A stretch of DNA of 9,422 nucleotides, taken from positions 1 to 9,422 of the forward strand of contig JABMQG010000201.1 in assembly GCA_013203365.1 (NCBI GenBank), written 5' to 3'. This document shows positions 1 through 6,483 of this stretch, in pieces; positions within the stretch are counted from its first letter, which is position 1; each line of letters starts with the position of its first letter. The translations under genes and the position numbers were made by a program. Below the pieces are notes generated by a model. It saw only the letters and a list, made by a program, of their open reading frames with translations, was not told the DNA's origin and searched no databases. Origin of the DNA: Planctomycetota bacterium (GTDB taxonomy: Bacteria; Planctomycetota; Phycisphaerae; SM23-33; FEN-1343).

Positions 1-816
1 GCCGTTGCTCGCGCCATTTTCGACTGCCGAGTGCCGGTCATCAGCGGGGTCGGGCACGAGATCGACACTACGATCGCGGACATGGTGGCCGACGTACGCG
101 CAGCGACACCGACGGCGGCTGCGGAGCTGGCTACACCCGATCGAGAGCAGTTGCGGCGATTTTGCCACCAGCAGGCAGGCCGGATGCGGCGCGGTATCGG
201 CCAGAGGCGTGCAGAAGGTTGGGCCGCACTGAGATTCGTTCAGCGAAGCGAGTTCTTTCGCAACCCGCTGCATCGCGTGCGGACGATGGCCCAGCGTTTC
301 GACGAGGCGGTGGCACGTCTGGGCGCGGCTCTTCCCGGGGGGGGAGTACGTGCCAAAGCGGCGCTGGATGAACTGCACGGCAGGCTCCGCTGGTGTTTAA
401 GTGCCGCGGCTAAACGAAAGGGCGACGCGCTGGCGGCGCAACAGGCCTCTCTGGCGGCGGTTCATCCGTTTCAGCAGGTTCGTCTGGGCAGGCGGGAAGT
501 AGCGGCCCAGCAGCGGCATCTGATCGCGATGGTACGCGCGGTGATGACGGGCGCTGAGGGTGAAACGGAGCGGTATCGGCGGACGTTGGAGGCGATGAAC
601 TATCGAAACGTGCTCCGCCGGGGCTATAGCGTGACCCGGGACGCACGCAGGCGGATCATTCGCTGCGAGGCCGACGTTGGGGCCGGGCAGACGATACACA
701 CCGAGTTAGCCGACGGGGAGATTCGGTCTGTGGTTGACGGGCTGCCGGCGAGGGGACGGGGAGGCAAGGCGGGATCGGAATGCGGGCCGACGTTGTTTGA
801 GGAACCGCTGACGTAA
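1..816 (+). CDS. xseA: Exonuclease VII large subunit, 3' part only
   Basis: This is the C-terminal 271 residues of the large, catalytic subunit of exonuclease VII, which with XseB degrades single-stranded DNA from both ends in the cytoplasm. The reading frame is open from base 1, so the N-terminal OB-fold and the first part of the catalytic domain (roughly 180 residues by comparison with the E. coli protein) lie outside the window. The conserved core block is visible at the start: [20 protein letters not shown] followed by [14 protein letters not shown], close to the usual family pattern. The middle is rich in Arg, Ala, Gln and Glu, as expected of the long helical coiled-coil arm that binds XseB. 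The end shows the typical [10 protein letters not shown] block and a [10 protein letters not shown] block. The stop lies a few bases before xseB, so the two are surely co-transcribed. The internal ATG at 31 falls inside the conserved block and is not the true start. Confidence 0.96.
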   Translation, partial: AVARAIFDCRVPVISGVGHEIDTTIADMVADVRAATPTAAAELATPDREQLRRFCHQQAGRMRRGIGQRRAEGWAALRFVQRSEFFRNPLHRVRTMAQRFDEAVARLGAALPGGGVRAKAALDELHGRLRWCLSAAAKRKGDALAAQQASLAAVHPFQQVRLGRREVAAQQRHLIAMVRAVMTGAEGETERYRRTLEAMNYRNVLRRGYSVTRDARRRIIRCEADVGAGQTIHTELADGEIRSVVDGLPARGRGGKAGSECGPTLFEEPLT

Positions 817-821
817 AGGGA
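815..821 (+). promoter_or_regulatory. Ribosome binding site that decides the xseB start
   Basis: AAAGGGA overlaps the xseA stop codon. It lies 7 bases before the ATG at 828 but only 1 base before the in-frame ATG at 822. Spacing therefore favours 828 as the xseB start. The position also implies that ribosomes finishing xseA are close to the next start. Confidence 0.6.
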
Positions 822-827
822 ATGAAG

Positions 828-1073
828 ATGGCAAAGAAAAAACTGACATTCGAACAGGCACTGGAGAAACTGGAGCAAATAGTCTCACAGATCGAGTCGG
901 GGCAGATCGGTCTGGAGGAGTCTATCGCACGGTACGCGGAGGGGACAAAGCTTATCAGCCATTGCCGAAGCGTTTTGGACGCAGCCGAGAAGAAGATACA
1001 GTTGCTTACAGCCGCTCAAAACGTGACACTCGAGCCGGCGGGCGAACTGGAAGAGCCGGCGGAGGAGGCTTAG
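828..1073 (+). CDS. xseB: Exonuclease VII small subunit
   Basis: This 81-residue protein (83 if started at the upstream ATG at 822) is the small subunit of exonuclease VII. It has no active site; several copies bind the helical arm of XseA. The sequence has the full family pattern: LTFEQALEKLEQIVSQIESG near the N-terminus, then LEESIARYAEGTKLI, then a CRSVLDAAEKKIQLL helix, and an acidic tail ending EEPAEEA. Length is normal for the family. The start at 828 is chosen because of ribosome-binding-site spacing, and because MAKKKLTFEQAL is a common N-terminus. It lies directly after xseA, which supports both calls. Confidence 0.95.
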   Translation: MAKKKLTFEQALEKLEQIVSQIESGQIGLEESIARYAEGTKLISHCRSVLDAAEKKIQLLTAAQNVTLEPAGELEEPAEEA

Positions 1074-1092
1074 GGGCAGCGGAGAATCGCGG

Positions 1093-1120
1093 AATATGCC
1101 GTGCTATCTGAAGGCATATT
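1093..1120 (+). terminator. Hairpin after xseB, possible terminator
   Basis: AATATGCC (1093-1100) and GGCATATT (1113-1120) form a perfect 8-bp stem with a 12-base loop, starting 20 bases after the xseB stop. Only a short T run follows (TTT at 1119-1121), so efficient intrinsic termination is doubtful. It may instead be a 3'-end stabilising hairpin. Confidence 0.35.
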
Positions 1121-1180
1121 TGTCGCTATCCGCCAGCTAGTAGTGATGGAAGTTGGCTGCTCAGTGTTCGGCGAGGGCGA

Positions 1181-1234
1181 GGCGGCAAGCCACAATCGAG
1201 TCGGGGGCTACAAAGAAGCCGTCAGGTTTTTTTT
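1181..1234 (+). terminator. Candidate intrinsic terminator with a T8 tract
   Basis: GGCGGC (1181-1186) can pair with GCCGTC (1218-1223) with one G-U pair. Inside it, AGCC (1188-1191) can pair with GGCT (1206-1209). Three bases after the outer stem comes a run of eight T (1227-1234). An alternative short hairpin is GGCT (1206-1209) with AGCC (1217-1220). The T tract makes this a better terminator candidate for the xse transcript than the hairpin at 1093-1120, but the stem is not strong. Confidence 0.35.
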
Positions 1235-1398
1235 AAGGGTTCCGTAACAGCTGCAAGGTGGTCTGATCCGACGGTTCTCTTTTCTGGGGGCCCCTTTTTT
1301 TTACCGAGTAGTCTTTTTTTGTTTTTTTTGTATTGTATGTTGCGCAAGTCGGCCGAGAGGTCTTCGGCAAACGGAGGTTGGTGCATTTTAGACATTTG

Positions 1399-1455
1399 CT
1401 TGGGCCGGTTCTTGGCGTACCGAGCATGCGGATGAGGATGTCGAGCAAGCCCAAG
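1399..1455 (+). promoter_or_regulatory. Possible structured leader of the 61-aa gene
   Basis: CTTGGGC (1399-1405) is perfectly complementary to GCCCAAG (1449-1455). The second strand of this 7-bp stem ends on the base before the GGAGGAG ribosome binding site. Directly adjoining the first strand, CGGT (1406-1409) can pair with ACCG (1419-1422), so the two helices could stack. A further small hairpin, GCCGA/TCGGC, lies upstream at 1352-1368. This looks like a folded 5' leader that could control access to the ribosome binding site. No known riboswitch class was recognised, and chance pairing is not excluded. Confidence 0.3.
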
Positions 1456-1462
1456 GGAGGAG
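1456..1462 (+). promoter_or_regulatory. Strong ribosome binding site of the 61-aa gene
   Basis: GGAGGAG lies 7 bases before the ATG at 1470 and is among the best Shine-Dalgarno sequences in the window. It is the main reason to accept the short reading frame at 1470-1655 over the longer overlapping frame at 1333-1833. Confidence 0.75.
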
Positions 1463-1469
1463 TACGGTT

Positions 1470-1655
1470 ATGCTGTACAGCATTCGTTACGAGCAGGACC
1501 AGCGGCGTTATACGGACGAGATCGAGGCCCACAGCCCTGAAGAAGCCGTGGTTAAGTTTGAGCAGATCAAACGAGTGCGGCCCGACCGATCCCTCTACCG
1601 TTTGCGTGTCACCAGCGTATCGGCTGCCGACGGCGAACAGGGGTGGAATGTGTGA
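1470..1655 (+). CDS. Small protein of unknown function (61 aa)
   Basis: I do not recognise this gene. The 61-residue product starts MLYSIRYEQDQRRYTDEIEA and continues with a HSPEEAVVKFEQIKR helix and a final YRLRVTSV strand. This suggests a small beta-alpha-beta fold of the kind found in many short bacterial and phage proteins (a Y-I-Y strand, an EA-x-S-x-EEA helix start, then a hydrophobic strand). There is no signal peptide, membrane segment or cysteine pair; it is probably a soluble cytoplasmic protein rich in charged residues. The strong ribosome binding site at 1456-1462 and the clean ATG support translation. It stands alone between the xse genes and a transposase-family gene, preceded by a possibly structured leader. 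Codon and base use look normal for the window. Confidence 0.65.
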   Translation: MLYSIRYEQDQRRYTDEIEAHSPEEAVVKFEQIKRVRPDRSLYRLRVTSVSAADGEQGWNV

Positions 1656-1782
1656 GTATTCCTTGGCAGTTTCAGTTTATCTGCGTATCGGCGACGGCAA
1701 GAACATTGTAGATCAGAACCAACACATTTCGGCTGGGCTAGCCATCGGTTCGCCTGGCATTAAAAAAACTCTCGGCAAGAAC

Positions 1783-1811
1783 TTGACTAACCGCCATCAT
1801 GTCGGTAGTCT
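1783..1811 (+). promoter_or_regulatory. Candidate promoter giving a near-leaderless RAYT mRNA
   Basis: TTGACT (1783-1788) resembles a -35 element at five of six positions. After a 17-base spacer, TAGTCT (1806-1811) is a weak -10, matching at three of six. Transcription would begin at about 1818, only a few bases before the ATG at 1821. That would explain why this gene has no visible ribosome binding site. Confidence 0.3.
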
Positions 1812-1820
1812 TCTGCCACT

Positions 1821-2477
1821 ATGGCACGAATAGCACGTATAGTATCACCTGGTAAACCCCATTTGATCTGTCAGCGAAGTGATCGAACGATCTTCACTTC
1901 CGCCAAACGTCGTGGCGCTTACCTGAAAATCCTCGCGGACTGTTCGGCGATTTACCGGGTCAAGGTGTTGGCTTGGTCGGTGTTGCGTCGTGAGGCGTAT
2001 TTTGTCGTCGTCCCGCCATCGGCCGAGGCGATGAGTTCGTTCATGCGGGTCGTTCACACCCGGTACGCCCGCCGGCTGCACGCGGCGGGTTTTGAGGGCG
2101 AGGTTACGCCACATCGCTTTGCCAGCTGTCCGCTCGACAATCCAACGGCGTTGGAGGCAATCAAGTTCGTCGAGTCCCGGCCGGTGGCCGAGAAGATGGC
2201 AACCACGCCCATGGGTTACGCGTTCAGCAGCGCCGCGGTTCGCGGCAAAGTCGGCGGAGAGGGACGGGATATATTGTCCGTGGTCCCGGCTATAACGGGC
2301 AAGGTTCGCAACTGGGCGCAGTGGCACGCCAAGGGCCTGGACGAAGAACGGGCCGAGTACCTGGCTATGCGTATGCGAACAGGAAAGCCTGCCGGGGCTT
2401 CGGCGTTCATTCGTCGGCTGGAGCAGAGGCTCGGCATGAACCTTTCTCGGGGGCGCGGCCGGCCCAAAGGAAGCTAG
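1821..2477 (+). CDS. RAYT-family transposase homologue lacking the HUH histidines
   Basis: This 218-residue protein belongs to the REP-associated tyrosine transposase (Y1_Tnp, IS200-like) family. The N-terminus MARIARIVSPGKPHLICQRS matches the family's start closely and fixes the start at 1821; an in-frame stop lies just upstream at 1806-1808. Other family blocks are GEVTPHRFASCPLD (residues 93-106), EAIKFVESRPV (112-122), YAFSSAAVRG (133-142), and a basic RGRGRPKGS tail. The candidate catalytic tyrosine is Tyr82 in HTRYARRLH. The key oddity is residues 55-61, LRREAYF, where the family has MPNHVHL: both metal-binding histidines are replaced, by Glu58 and Tyr60. The enzyme is therefore probably unable to nick DNA. 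The frame is nonetheless intact, suggesting recent inactivation or retention as a DNA-binding protein. No ribosome binding site is visible, and no terminal repeats were found. Confidence 0.88.
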   Translation: MARIARIVSPGKPHLICQRSDRTIFTSAKRRGAYLKILADCSAIYRVKVLAWSVLRREAYFVVVPPSAEAMSSFMRVVHTRYARRLHAAGFEGEVTPHRFASCPLDNPTALEAIKFVESRPVAEKMATTPMGYAFSSAAVRGKVGGEGRDILSVVPAITGKVRNWAQWHAKGLDEERAEYLAMRMRTGKPAGASAFIRRLEQRLGMNLSRGRGRPKGS

Positions 2478-2598
2478 ATTAAGAGCCCCTAACAGAATGC
2501 CCCTGCCATCGGCTTGCTCTCGTGTCATCTGACGCCGTCACTTCATTCCGGCACTTCGGTTGATGCGGGTCCATTTCCTATTTTGCCGGTGCAGGCGG

Positions 2599-2628
2599 TT
2601 TCCACTGCGTATAGCCGGGAGGTACAAT
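2599..2628 (+). promoter_or_regulatory. Candidate promoter for sppA and the DUF4159 gene
   Basis: TACAAT (2623-2628) matches the -10 consensus at five of six positions. TTTCCA (2599-2604), 18 bases upstream, matches the -35 consensus at four of six. Transcription from about 2635 would leave a leader of roughly 65 bases before the sppA ATG. Confidence 0.45.
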
Positions 2629-2687
2629 GCTTTTGTCGCCTTTGCCGCTTTCGCTGCCGGCGGGCGAGTTGAATCTAAGTAGGATCG

Positions 2688-2694
2688 AAAGGAG
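2688..2694 (+). promoter_or_regulatory. sppA ribosome binding site
   Basis: AAAGGAG lies 6 bases before the ATG at 2701 and supports that start, which includes a proline-rich cytoplasmic segment ahead of the membrane anchor. Confidence 0.7.
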
Positions 2695-2700
2695 TGACTG

Positions 2701-3756
2701 ATGACCGATATTGAACAGCCGACGGCGTCGGCCGGCCGGCCCAGCCCTGGCGAGTTTTCGGCGTTTTCCACCCCCCCATCCCCACCGCCGCCTATTTACG
2801 TTCAGATGCCCAAGCAACGTGGTGTTATATCGTGGCTGCTGCGGAGGTTGGTGGTAACGGGGCTGCTATTTTCAATCGGGCTGAACATATGGCTGGCGTT
2901 CCTGGTCGCGGCCACACAGGCCGGTTCTTTCTCGTTAGAGACGATTCGAGATGGCCAACAGAATCAGCAGGTGGCGGTTTACGAAGTAGTGGGGATCATC
3001 AACGCCAAGCAGGCGATGTTGTTCGACTCTTTCGTTCGGCAGATTGAAGAAGACGCCAACGTGAAGGGTGTCGTAATCAGAGTGGACAGCCCCGGCGGCG
3101 GCGTTTCCGCCAGCGACCAGATCAACAGGGGCGTGCTGGCCCTGAAGCAGGCCGGCAAACGCGTGGTGGTGTCAATGGGCAGTGTCGCCGCCAGCGGCGG
3201 TTATTACATCTCCGCCCCGGCCGACCACATTTTTGCCGAGCCCACTACTGCCACCGGGTCGATCGGCGTGCTGGGGATATATCCGATCCTGAAGGGCACT
3301 CTGGACAAGATCGGCATGCAAGTTTTGATCATTCGCTCGACGAAAGCCGAGAAACACAAGGCCACACTGAACGAATTCGAATACCCCACGCCGGAAGGGA
3401 TGGCAGAGAAGAAGGTCTTGCTCGACCAGATCCACGAGATTTTCATGGACGTCGTAAAGCAGGGCAGGGTGAAGCTGTCGAGCGAAGAAGTTGAAGCTCT
3501 CTCTGACGGCCGAGTGTGGTTGGGCGCCGACGCCGTCAAGGCCAAGCTGGTGGATGAGATCGGGTATCTCGACGACGCAATCGACAAGGCGGCGGGCCTG
3601 GCTGGTCTGTCCAGCCCCCGCGTGGTGCGATACAGCCGGCGGTTGACGTTGCGGGAGTCGATGTTTGGCGATAGCGCATCTTCGCTACGGATCGACATCG
3701 AGCTGATCGAGAAACTCCAGACCCCGCGAATCATGCTGCTGTGGCGTCCTGAATGA
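2701..3756 (+). CDS. sppA: SppA-type membrane serine protease (signal peptide peptidase)
   Basis: This 351-residue protein is a single-domain SppA (peptidase family S49), which cuts leftover signal peptides in or at the membrane. Residues 1-40 are proline-rich and probably cytoplasmic. One membrane segment lies at about 48-72 (RLVVTGLLFSIGLNIWLAFL). The protease domain runs from about 92 to 300: VVIRVDSPGGGVSASDQI (124-141) forms the oxyanion region, and Ser165 in SVAASGGYYIS (161-171) is the expected nucleophile. The general-base lysine should lie in STKAEKHK (213-220), most likely Lys218 by spacing to the Bacillus Ser147/Lys199 pair. TTATGSIGVLGIYP (182-195) is also typical. Length matches the short Bacillus-type enzyme, not the double-domain E. 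coli form. The DUF4159 gene starts 22 bases after the stop, suggesting one operon. Confidence 0.94.
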   Translation: MTDIEQPTASAGRPSPGEFSAFSTPPSPPPPIYVQMPKQRGVISWLLRRLVVTGLLFSIGLNIWLAFLVAATQAGSFSLETIRDGQQNQQVAVYEVVGIINAKQAMLFDSFVRQIEEDANVKGVVIRVDSPGGGVSASDQINRGVLALKQAGKRVVVSMGSVAASGGYYISAPADHIFAEPTTATGSIGVLGIYPILKGTLDKIGMQVLIIRSTKAEKHKATLNEFEYPTPEGMAEKKVLLDQIHEIFMDVVKQGRVKLSSEEVEALSDGRVWLGADAVKAKLVDEIGYLDDAIDKAAGLAGLSSPRVVRYSRRLTLRESMFGDSASSLRIDIELIEKLQTPRIMLLWRPE

Positions 3757-3778
3757 TTCCGTTGAGGCCGGATGGACT

Positions 3779-6133
3779 ATGATCCAGACAAGCCGGGTTG
3801 CAGGTTATTTGCGGCCCTGGCGGTGCGGTCTTGACACAACCTCTAATACCGCGATGTTCATGATGCGTTCGTTTTGGATTGCGTTGTCGCTTTCAATGAC
3901 GCTGTCTGTGTCACCCGGCCTGGCGGCCGGCAGTGCCCAGACAGCCGGCGATGGCTTCGACGAGCGTGTGGATGCCGCGATAGCAAAAGCCGTGGGCTAT
4001 CTGTGGGGCCGACATCAGACCGACCGGTGGCCTGAAGACGATCCAGGTGCGGGCCCGCAAGACTACGGGGCTCAGACGGCCTTGTGTGTCTACACCATGC
4101 TGAGTGCTGGGCAGAGCTACCAGACGGACCGCATGGCAGTGACAATCGATTGGCTTGTGCGGTTGAACCTGCAAAGCGTTTACGCCAGGAGCCTTCGGGT
4201 GATGGCCCTGTCGATGCTTCCTGGGCAGAAGGCAGAGAAGGTTTTGGCCGACGACGTGCGACGGCTGTTGGCGGCGGCCCGATCGGACGGCACGTACCCG
4301 TATACGGCCTCTCGTGGCGTGCCCAACACGGCGATGGTGCACACGGCTGTTTTTTTCGGGGGCGCCGAGCGTGGCAACGCCGTGCCCGGACGATACTGGC
4401 GGGATGGCGAGCGGCACTGGCGGCAGACCCAGACGGCCGAGGGGGGCTGGTCTTACAACCTCTCGCTACGGCCAGCGCAGGGTTCGATATCGGCGGCGGC
4501 GTTGAGCAGTCTGCTGCTGTGCCACGACGCCGCCTATCGCCAGGAGTACTTTCAGTACAAGGGCGATGACGCCTCACCTGCAATCCGGCGTGGTTTGGCG
4601 TGGCTGGGTGGGAATTTTTCCGCACTTGAAAACCCCGCCATGGGGCCGCAGTACTACTATTACTACCTGTACGCCGTTCAGCAAGTGGGTGTGGCCAGTG
4701 GATACAAGTACTTCGGCCCGCATGACTGGTATCGTGAAGGTGCGGAAGAGCTGATGCGAAGCCAAGGTGTAGACGGGTGTTGGCGCAGCGACGTGGACAC
4801 GTGCTTCGCATTGCTGTTTCTGGCAAGCGGGCGATATCCCGTGGTGTTCAACAAGCTTCAGTATGACGGGGCGTGGAATACCCGCCCGCGCGACATGGCA
4901 CACGTGGCGCGGTGGCTCGCCCGAACGTTCGAAACGCCGGTCCGATGGCAGGTGCTCGACATCGGCGCTGATGAAGACCGCTGGGGCGACTCGCCGATCC
5001 TGTATATATCGGGATCAGCGGTGCCGAAGTTCTCGCCGAGTGACATTGCCAAGCTGCACGATTACGCGATGAAAGGCGGGTTGATCGTTTCCGAGGCCGC
5101 CGGCAGCTCGCCCGCGTTCAACCTGGCGATGCAAAAGGCCTACCGCGAGATTTTCCCGCGGCTTTCGCCGGAGCCGATTTCACCCTCTCACCGGATTTTC
5201 TCCGCCCACGACCCGGTGAAAAGACCCATATCGTTGACGGGCATTTCCAACGGCGTCCGCCTGCTGGCCATTCATTCACCCGGCGACCTTTCGAAAGCCT
5301 GGCAGGCCGATACGCGTGAAACGCAAGGGGACAGTGACAGGTTTCAGTTGGCGGCGAACATTTATTTTCACGCCACGGACTTCGGCTCGCTGCGACAAAA
5401 GCGGCCGGATTTCGAGGAACTTTGGCCGAAGGCGACGGCAGCGGCTGAAGGGTCCAAGCGAATGATTCGCGTGGCCTTGCTGACGCACGAAGGTGGCGCG
5501 AACCCCGAACCGTTCGCTTACAAGCGTCTGGCGATGCTGATGGCGAAGGATTGCGACACGAAGTTGGTTTTCGGCGACCCCACGCCGATTGCCGATCTTT
5601 CGTCCGGTGCGGCCCCTATCGCTTTGATGACGGGCACCGGGGCGTTCCGTCTACAGATGCAAGAGAAGATAGCATTGCGTGAATTCATCAACGCCGGCGG
5701 CCTGGTGGTGGCCGATGCCGCCGGCGGGTCCGACGCCTTCGACAAGGCCGCCCGAACAGAACTGCTCACGCTGCTGGCCGACGCTTATCCGCAGGTGGGC
5801 ACGCTTTCGAGCACGAGCGAGATCTACACCCTAGCCGGCTGGAGCATAAAGGAAGTCACCTACCGCCCTGCTGCGAGGGTGATATACGGCAACGACCGCT
5901 CGGGACGGCTAGAGGCCGTGATCGTCAACGGCCAGCCGGCGATCGTCTACAGTCGGGACGACATCACCGCGGGCCTGGTCGGCTATACCGGGGGGAACAT
6001 CCGCGGCTACTCACCCGCGAGCGCCTTTGCCATTATGCGAAACCTGCTGCTTTACGCCGCCGGTCGTGAGAAACCCAAAAAACCGATCCTCAAGGGTTTT
6101 TTGGATGTACAGTGGGACCCAGTTAAACGATAG
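3779..6133 (+). CDS. Exported toroid protein with two DUF4159-type domains
   Basis: This is a 784-residue protein of unknown function. Residues 26-50 look like a signal peptide (M28, M29, R30, a hydrophobic stretch, then GLAAG), so the real start may be 3854, 3860 or 3863; none has a ribosome binding site, and 3779 has only a weak GGA 6 bases upstream. Residues 60-360 resemble the alpha/alpha toroid of prenyltransferase/squalene oxidase repeats, with Gly/Trp turns at AEGGWSYNL (220-228) and QGVDGCWRSDVDTCFALLF (329-347). Residues 368-555 fit DUF4159 (DMAHVARWL, SPILYISG, GGLIVSEAAGSSPAF at 433-447). Residues 561-760 repeat the same layout (GGLVVADAAGGSDAF at 640-654), so the domain appears duplicated. 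It is probably periplasmic and co-transcribed with sppA. Toroid-DUF4159 proteins are, from general knowledge, common in planctomycetes; their substrate is unknown. Confidence 0.82.
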   Translation: MIQTSRVAGYLRPWRCGLDTTSNTAMFMMRSFWIALSLSMTLSVSPGLAAGSAQTAGDGFDERVDAAIAKAVGYLWGRHQTDRWPEDDPGAGPQDYGAQTALCVYTMLSAGQSYQTDRMAVTIDWLVRLNLQSVYARSLRVMALSMLPGQKAEKVLADDVRRLLAAARSDGTYPYTASRGVPNTAMVHTAVFFGGAERGNAVPGRYWRDGERHWRQTQTAEGGWSYNLSLRPAQGSISAAALSSLLLCHDAAYRQEYFQYKGDDASPAIRRGLAWLGGNFSALENPAMGPQYYYYYLYAVQQVGVASGYKYFGPHDWYREGAEELMRSQGVDGCWRSDVDTCFALLFLASGRYPVVFNKLQYDGAWNTRPRDMAHVARWLARTFETPVRWQVLDIGADEDRWGDSPILYISGSAVPKFSPSDIAKLHDYAMKGGLIVSEAAGSSPAFNLAMQKAYREIFPRLSPEPISPSHRIFSAHDPVKRPISLTGISNGVRLLAIHSPGDLSKAWQADTRETQGDSDRFQLAANIYFHATDFGSLRQKRPDFEELWPKATAAAEGSKRMIRVALLTHEGGANPEPFAYKRLAMLMAKDCDTKLVFGDPTPIADLSSGAAPIALMTGTGAFRLQMQEKIALREFINAGGLVVADAAGGSDAFDKAARTELLTLLADAYPQVGTLSSTSEIYTLAGWSIKEVTYRPAARVIYGNDRSGRLEAVIVNGQPAIVYSRDDITAGLVGYTGGNIRGYSPASAFAIMRNLLLYAAGREKPKKPILKGFLDVQWDPVKR
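6075..6104. repeat. Perfect 10-bp inverted repeat at the end of the DUF4159 gene
   Basis: CCAAAAAACC (6075-6084) and GGTTTTTTGG (6095-6104) are exact reverse complements around a 10-base loop, about 30 bases before the DUF4159 stop. The stem is A/T-rich in the middle. It lies inside the codons of the final KPKKPILKGFL stretch and near the point where the + and - strand genes converge. It may help end transcripts from one or both sides, but there is no T tract after it. Confidence 0.4.
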
Positions 6134-6192
6134 ACGAGAAGTGCGTTTGCCGTTTTTCGGCCGCGGTTCAGGCGTGGGGAGCCCGTCATGTT

Positions 6193-6483
6193 CTATCGCG
6201 GTTTGCGGGGCTTGCCGGCGGGTGTGGCGGAGGGTTCGGATTTAACGCGGCCCATGAGACGGCGAACCAGGAGGGCCTCGCCACTGTCATTGCCTTCGAC
6301 CGCGTGGCCGATGAATTGCAGTGCGTAGCCTGCGACGAAGAACCCCACGGCCAGCAGCCAACAGCCGACAATTGCCAGCGGCACCGCCAGGACGGTGGCG
6401 GGTATACCCAGCATATGGAGCCAGAAGTTTACCGGATCCTGGTGCCGGCCCATCCAGTTTTGAATCGGAGGCCACATGGTCAT
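6193..6483 (-). CDS. Mpo1-like (DUF962) small membrane protein
   Basis: This 96-residue protein resembles the DUF962/Mpo1 (YGL010w) family. Yeast Mpo1 is an iron-dependent dioxygenase that shortens 2-hydroxy fatty acids; the function of the short bacterial members is not firmly known. Family residues are visible: HQDPVNFWLHMLGIP (residues 14-28, with His14, Asn18 and His23), then two hydrophobic segments at about 26-58, then LQFIGHAVEGN (55-65, with His60 and Glu63). The tail is short and basic (KPRKPR). The start at 6483 is chosen because its ATG overlaps the mlaE stop (TGATG) and leaves the family domain complete; no ribosome binding site is seen, so translation is probably coupled to mlaE. 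A longer frame reaching to 6576 only overlaps mlaE. The gene converges on the DUF4159 gene 59 bases away. Confidence 0.78.
   Translation of the reverse strand: MTMWPPIQNWMGRHQDPVNFWLHMLGIPATVLAVPLAIVGCWLLAVGFFVAGYALQFIGHAVEGNDSGEALLVRRLMGRVKSEPSATPAGKPRKPR

Larger units (their letters stand above)
1074..1469. other. 396-base gene-poor stretch with oligo-T runs
   Basis: No ORF here shows recognisable protein features on either strand. The stretch holds the hairpin at 1093-1120, a terminator-like element at 1181-1234, a GGGGGCCCC block at 1286-1294, and four T runs of 7 or 8 bases at 1227-1234, 1295-1302, 1314-1320 and 1322-1329. The last 120 bases contain pairings that end at the ribosome binding site of the next gene. 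The T-rich composition stands out from the GC-rich coding DNA around it. I found no match to tRNA, tmRNA, SRP RNA, 6S RNA or RNase P RNA signatures by eye. Confidence 0.6.

Noticed and set aside
1188..1210. tRNA-like T-loop (ATCGAGTC at 1196-1203) in the gene-poor stretch
   Set aside because: The flanking bases do not form a T stem, and no acceptor, anticodon or D arm can be drawn around it.
1333..1833. A 166-codon + strand ORF overlapping the 61-aa gene and reaching into the RAYT start
   Set aside because: No good ribosome binding site at its start, no domain-like pattern, and it conflicts with the well-initiated frame at 1470. A sub-start at 1649 overlapping the 61-aa stop was considered, but the predicted 61 residues show nothing recognisable.
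1845..2528. A 227-codon minus-strand ORF opposite the RAYT gene
   Set aside because: Antisense shadow: the + strand frame carries the family motifs, and this translation has a proline- and arginine-rich character with no motif.
1656..2700. Complete insertion sequence around the RAYT gene
   Set aside because: I found no matching terminal hairpins or flanking direct repeats in the 165 bases before or 223 bases after the gene. Single-gene RAYTs normally lack them, so the gene alone is called.
3831..3849. TTGACA (3831-3836) followed by TAATAC (3844-3849) as a promoter inside the DUF4159 gene
   Set aside because: The spacer is only 7 bases, far from the 16-18 required, and neither hexamer has a partner at the right distance.
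3858..4826. A 322-codon minus-strand ORF opposite the DUF4159 gene
   Set aside because: Shadow of a GC-rich coding frame; no motif, and no upstream ribosome binding site was noticed.
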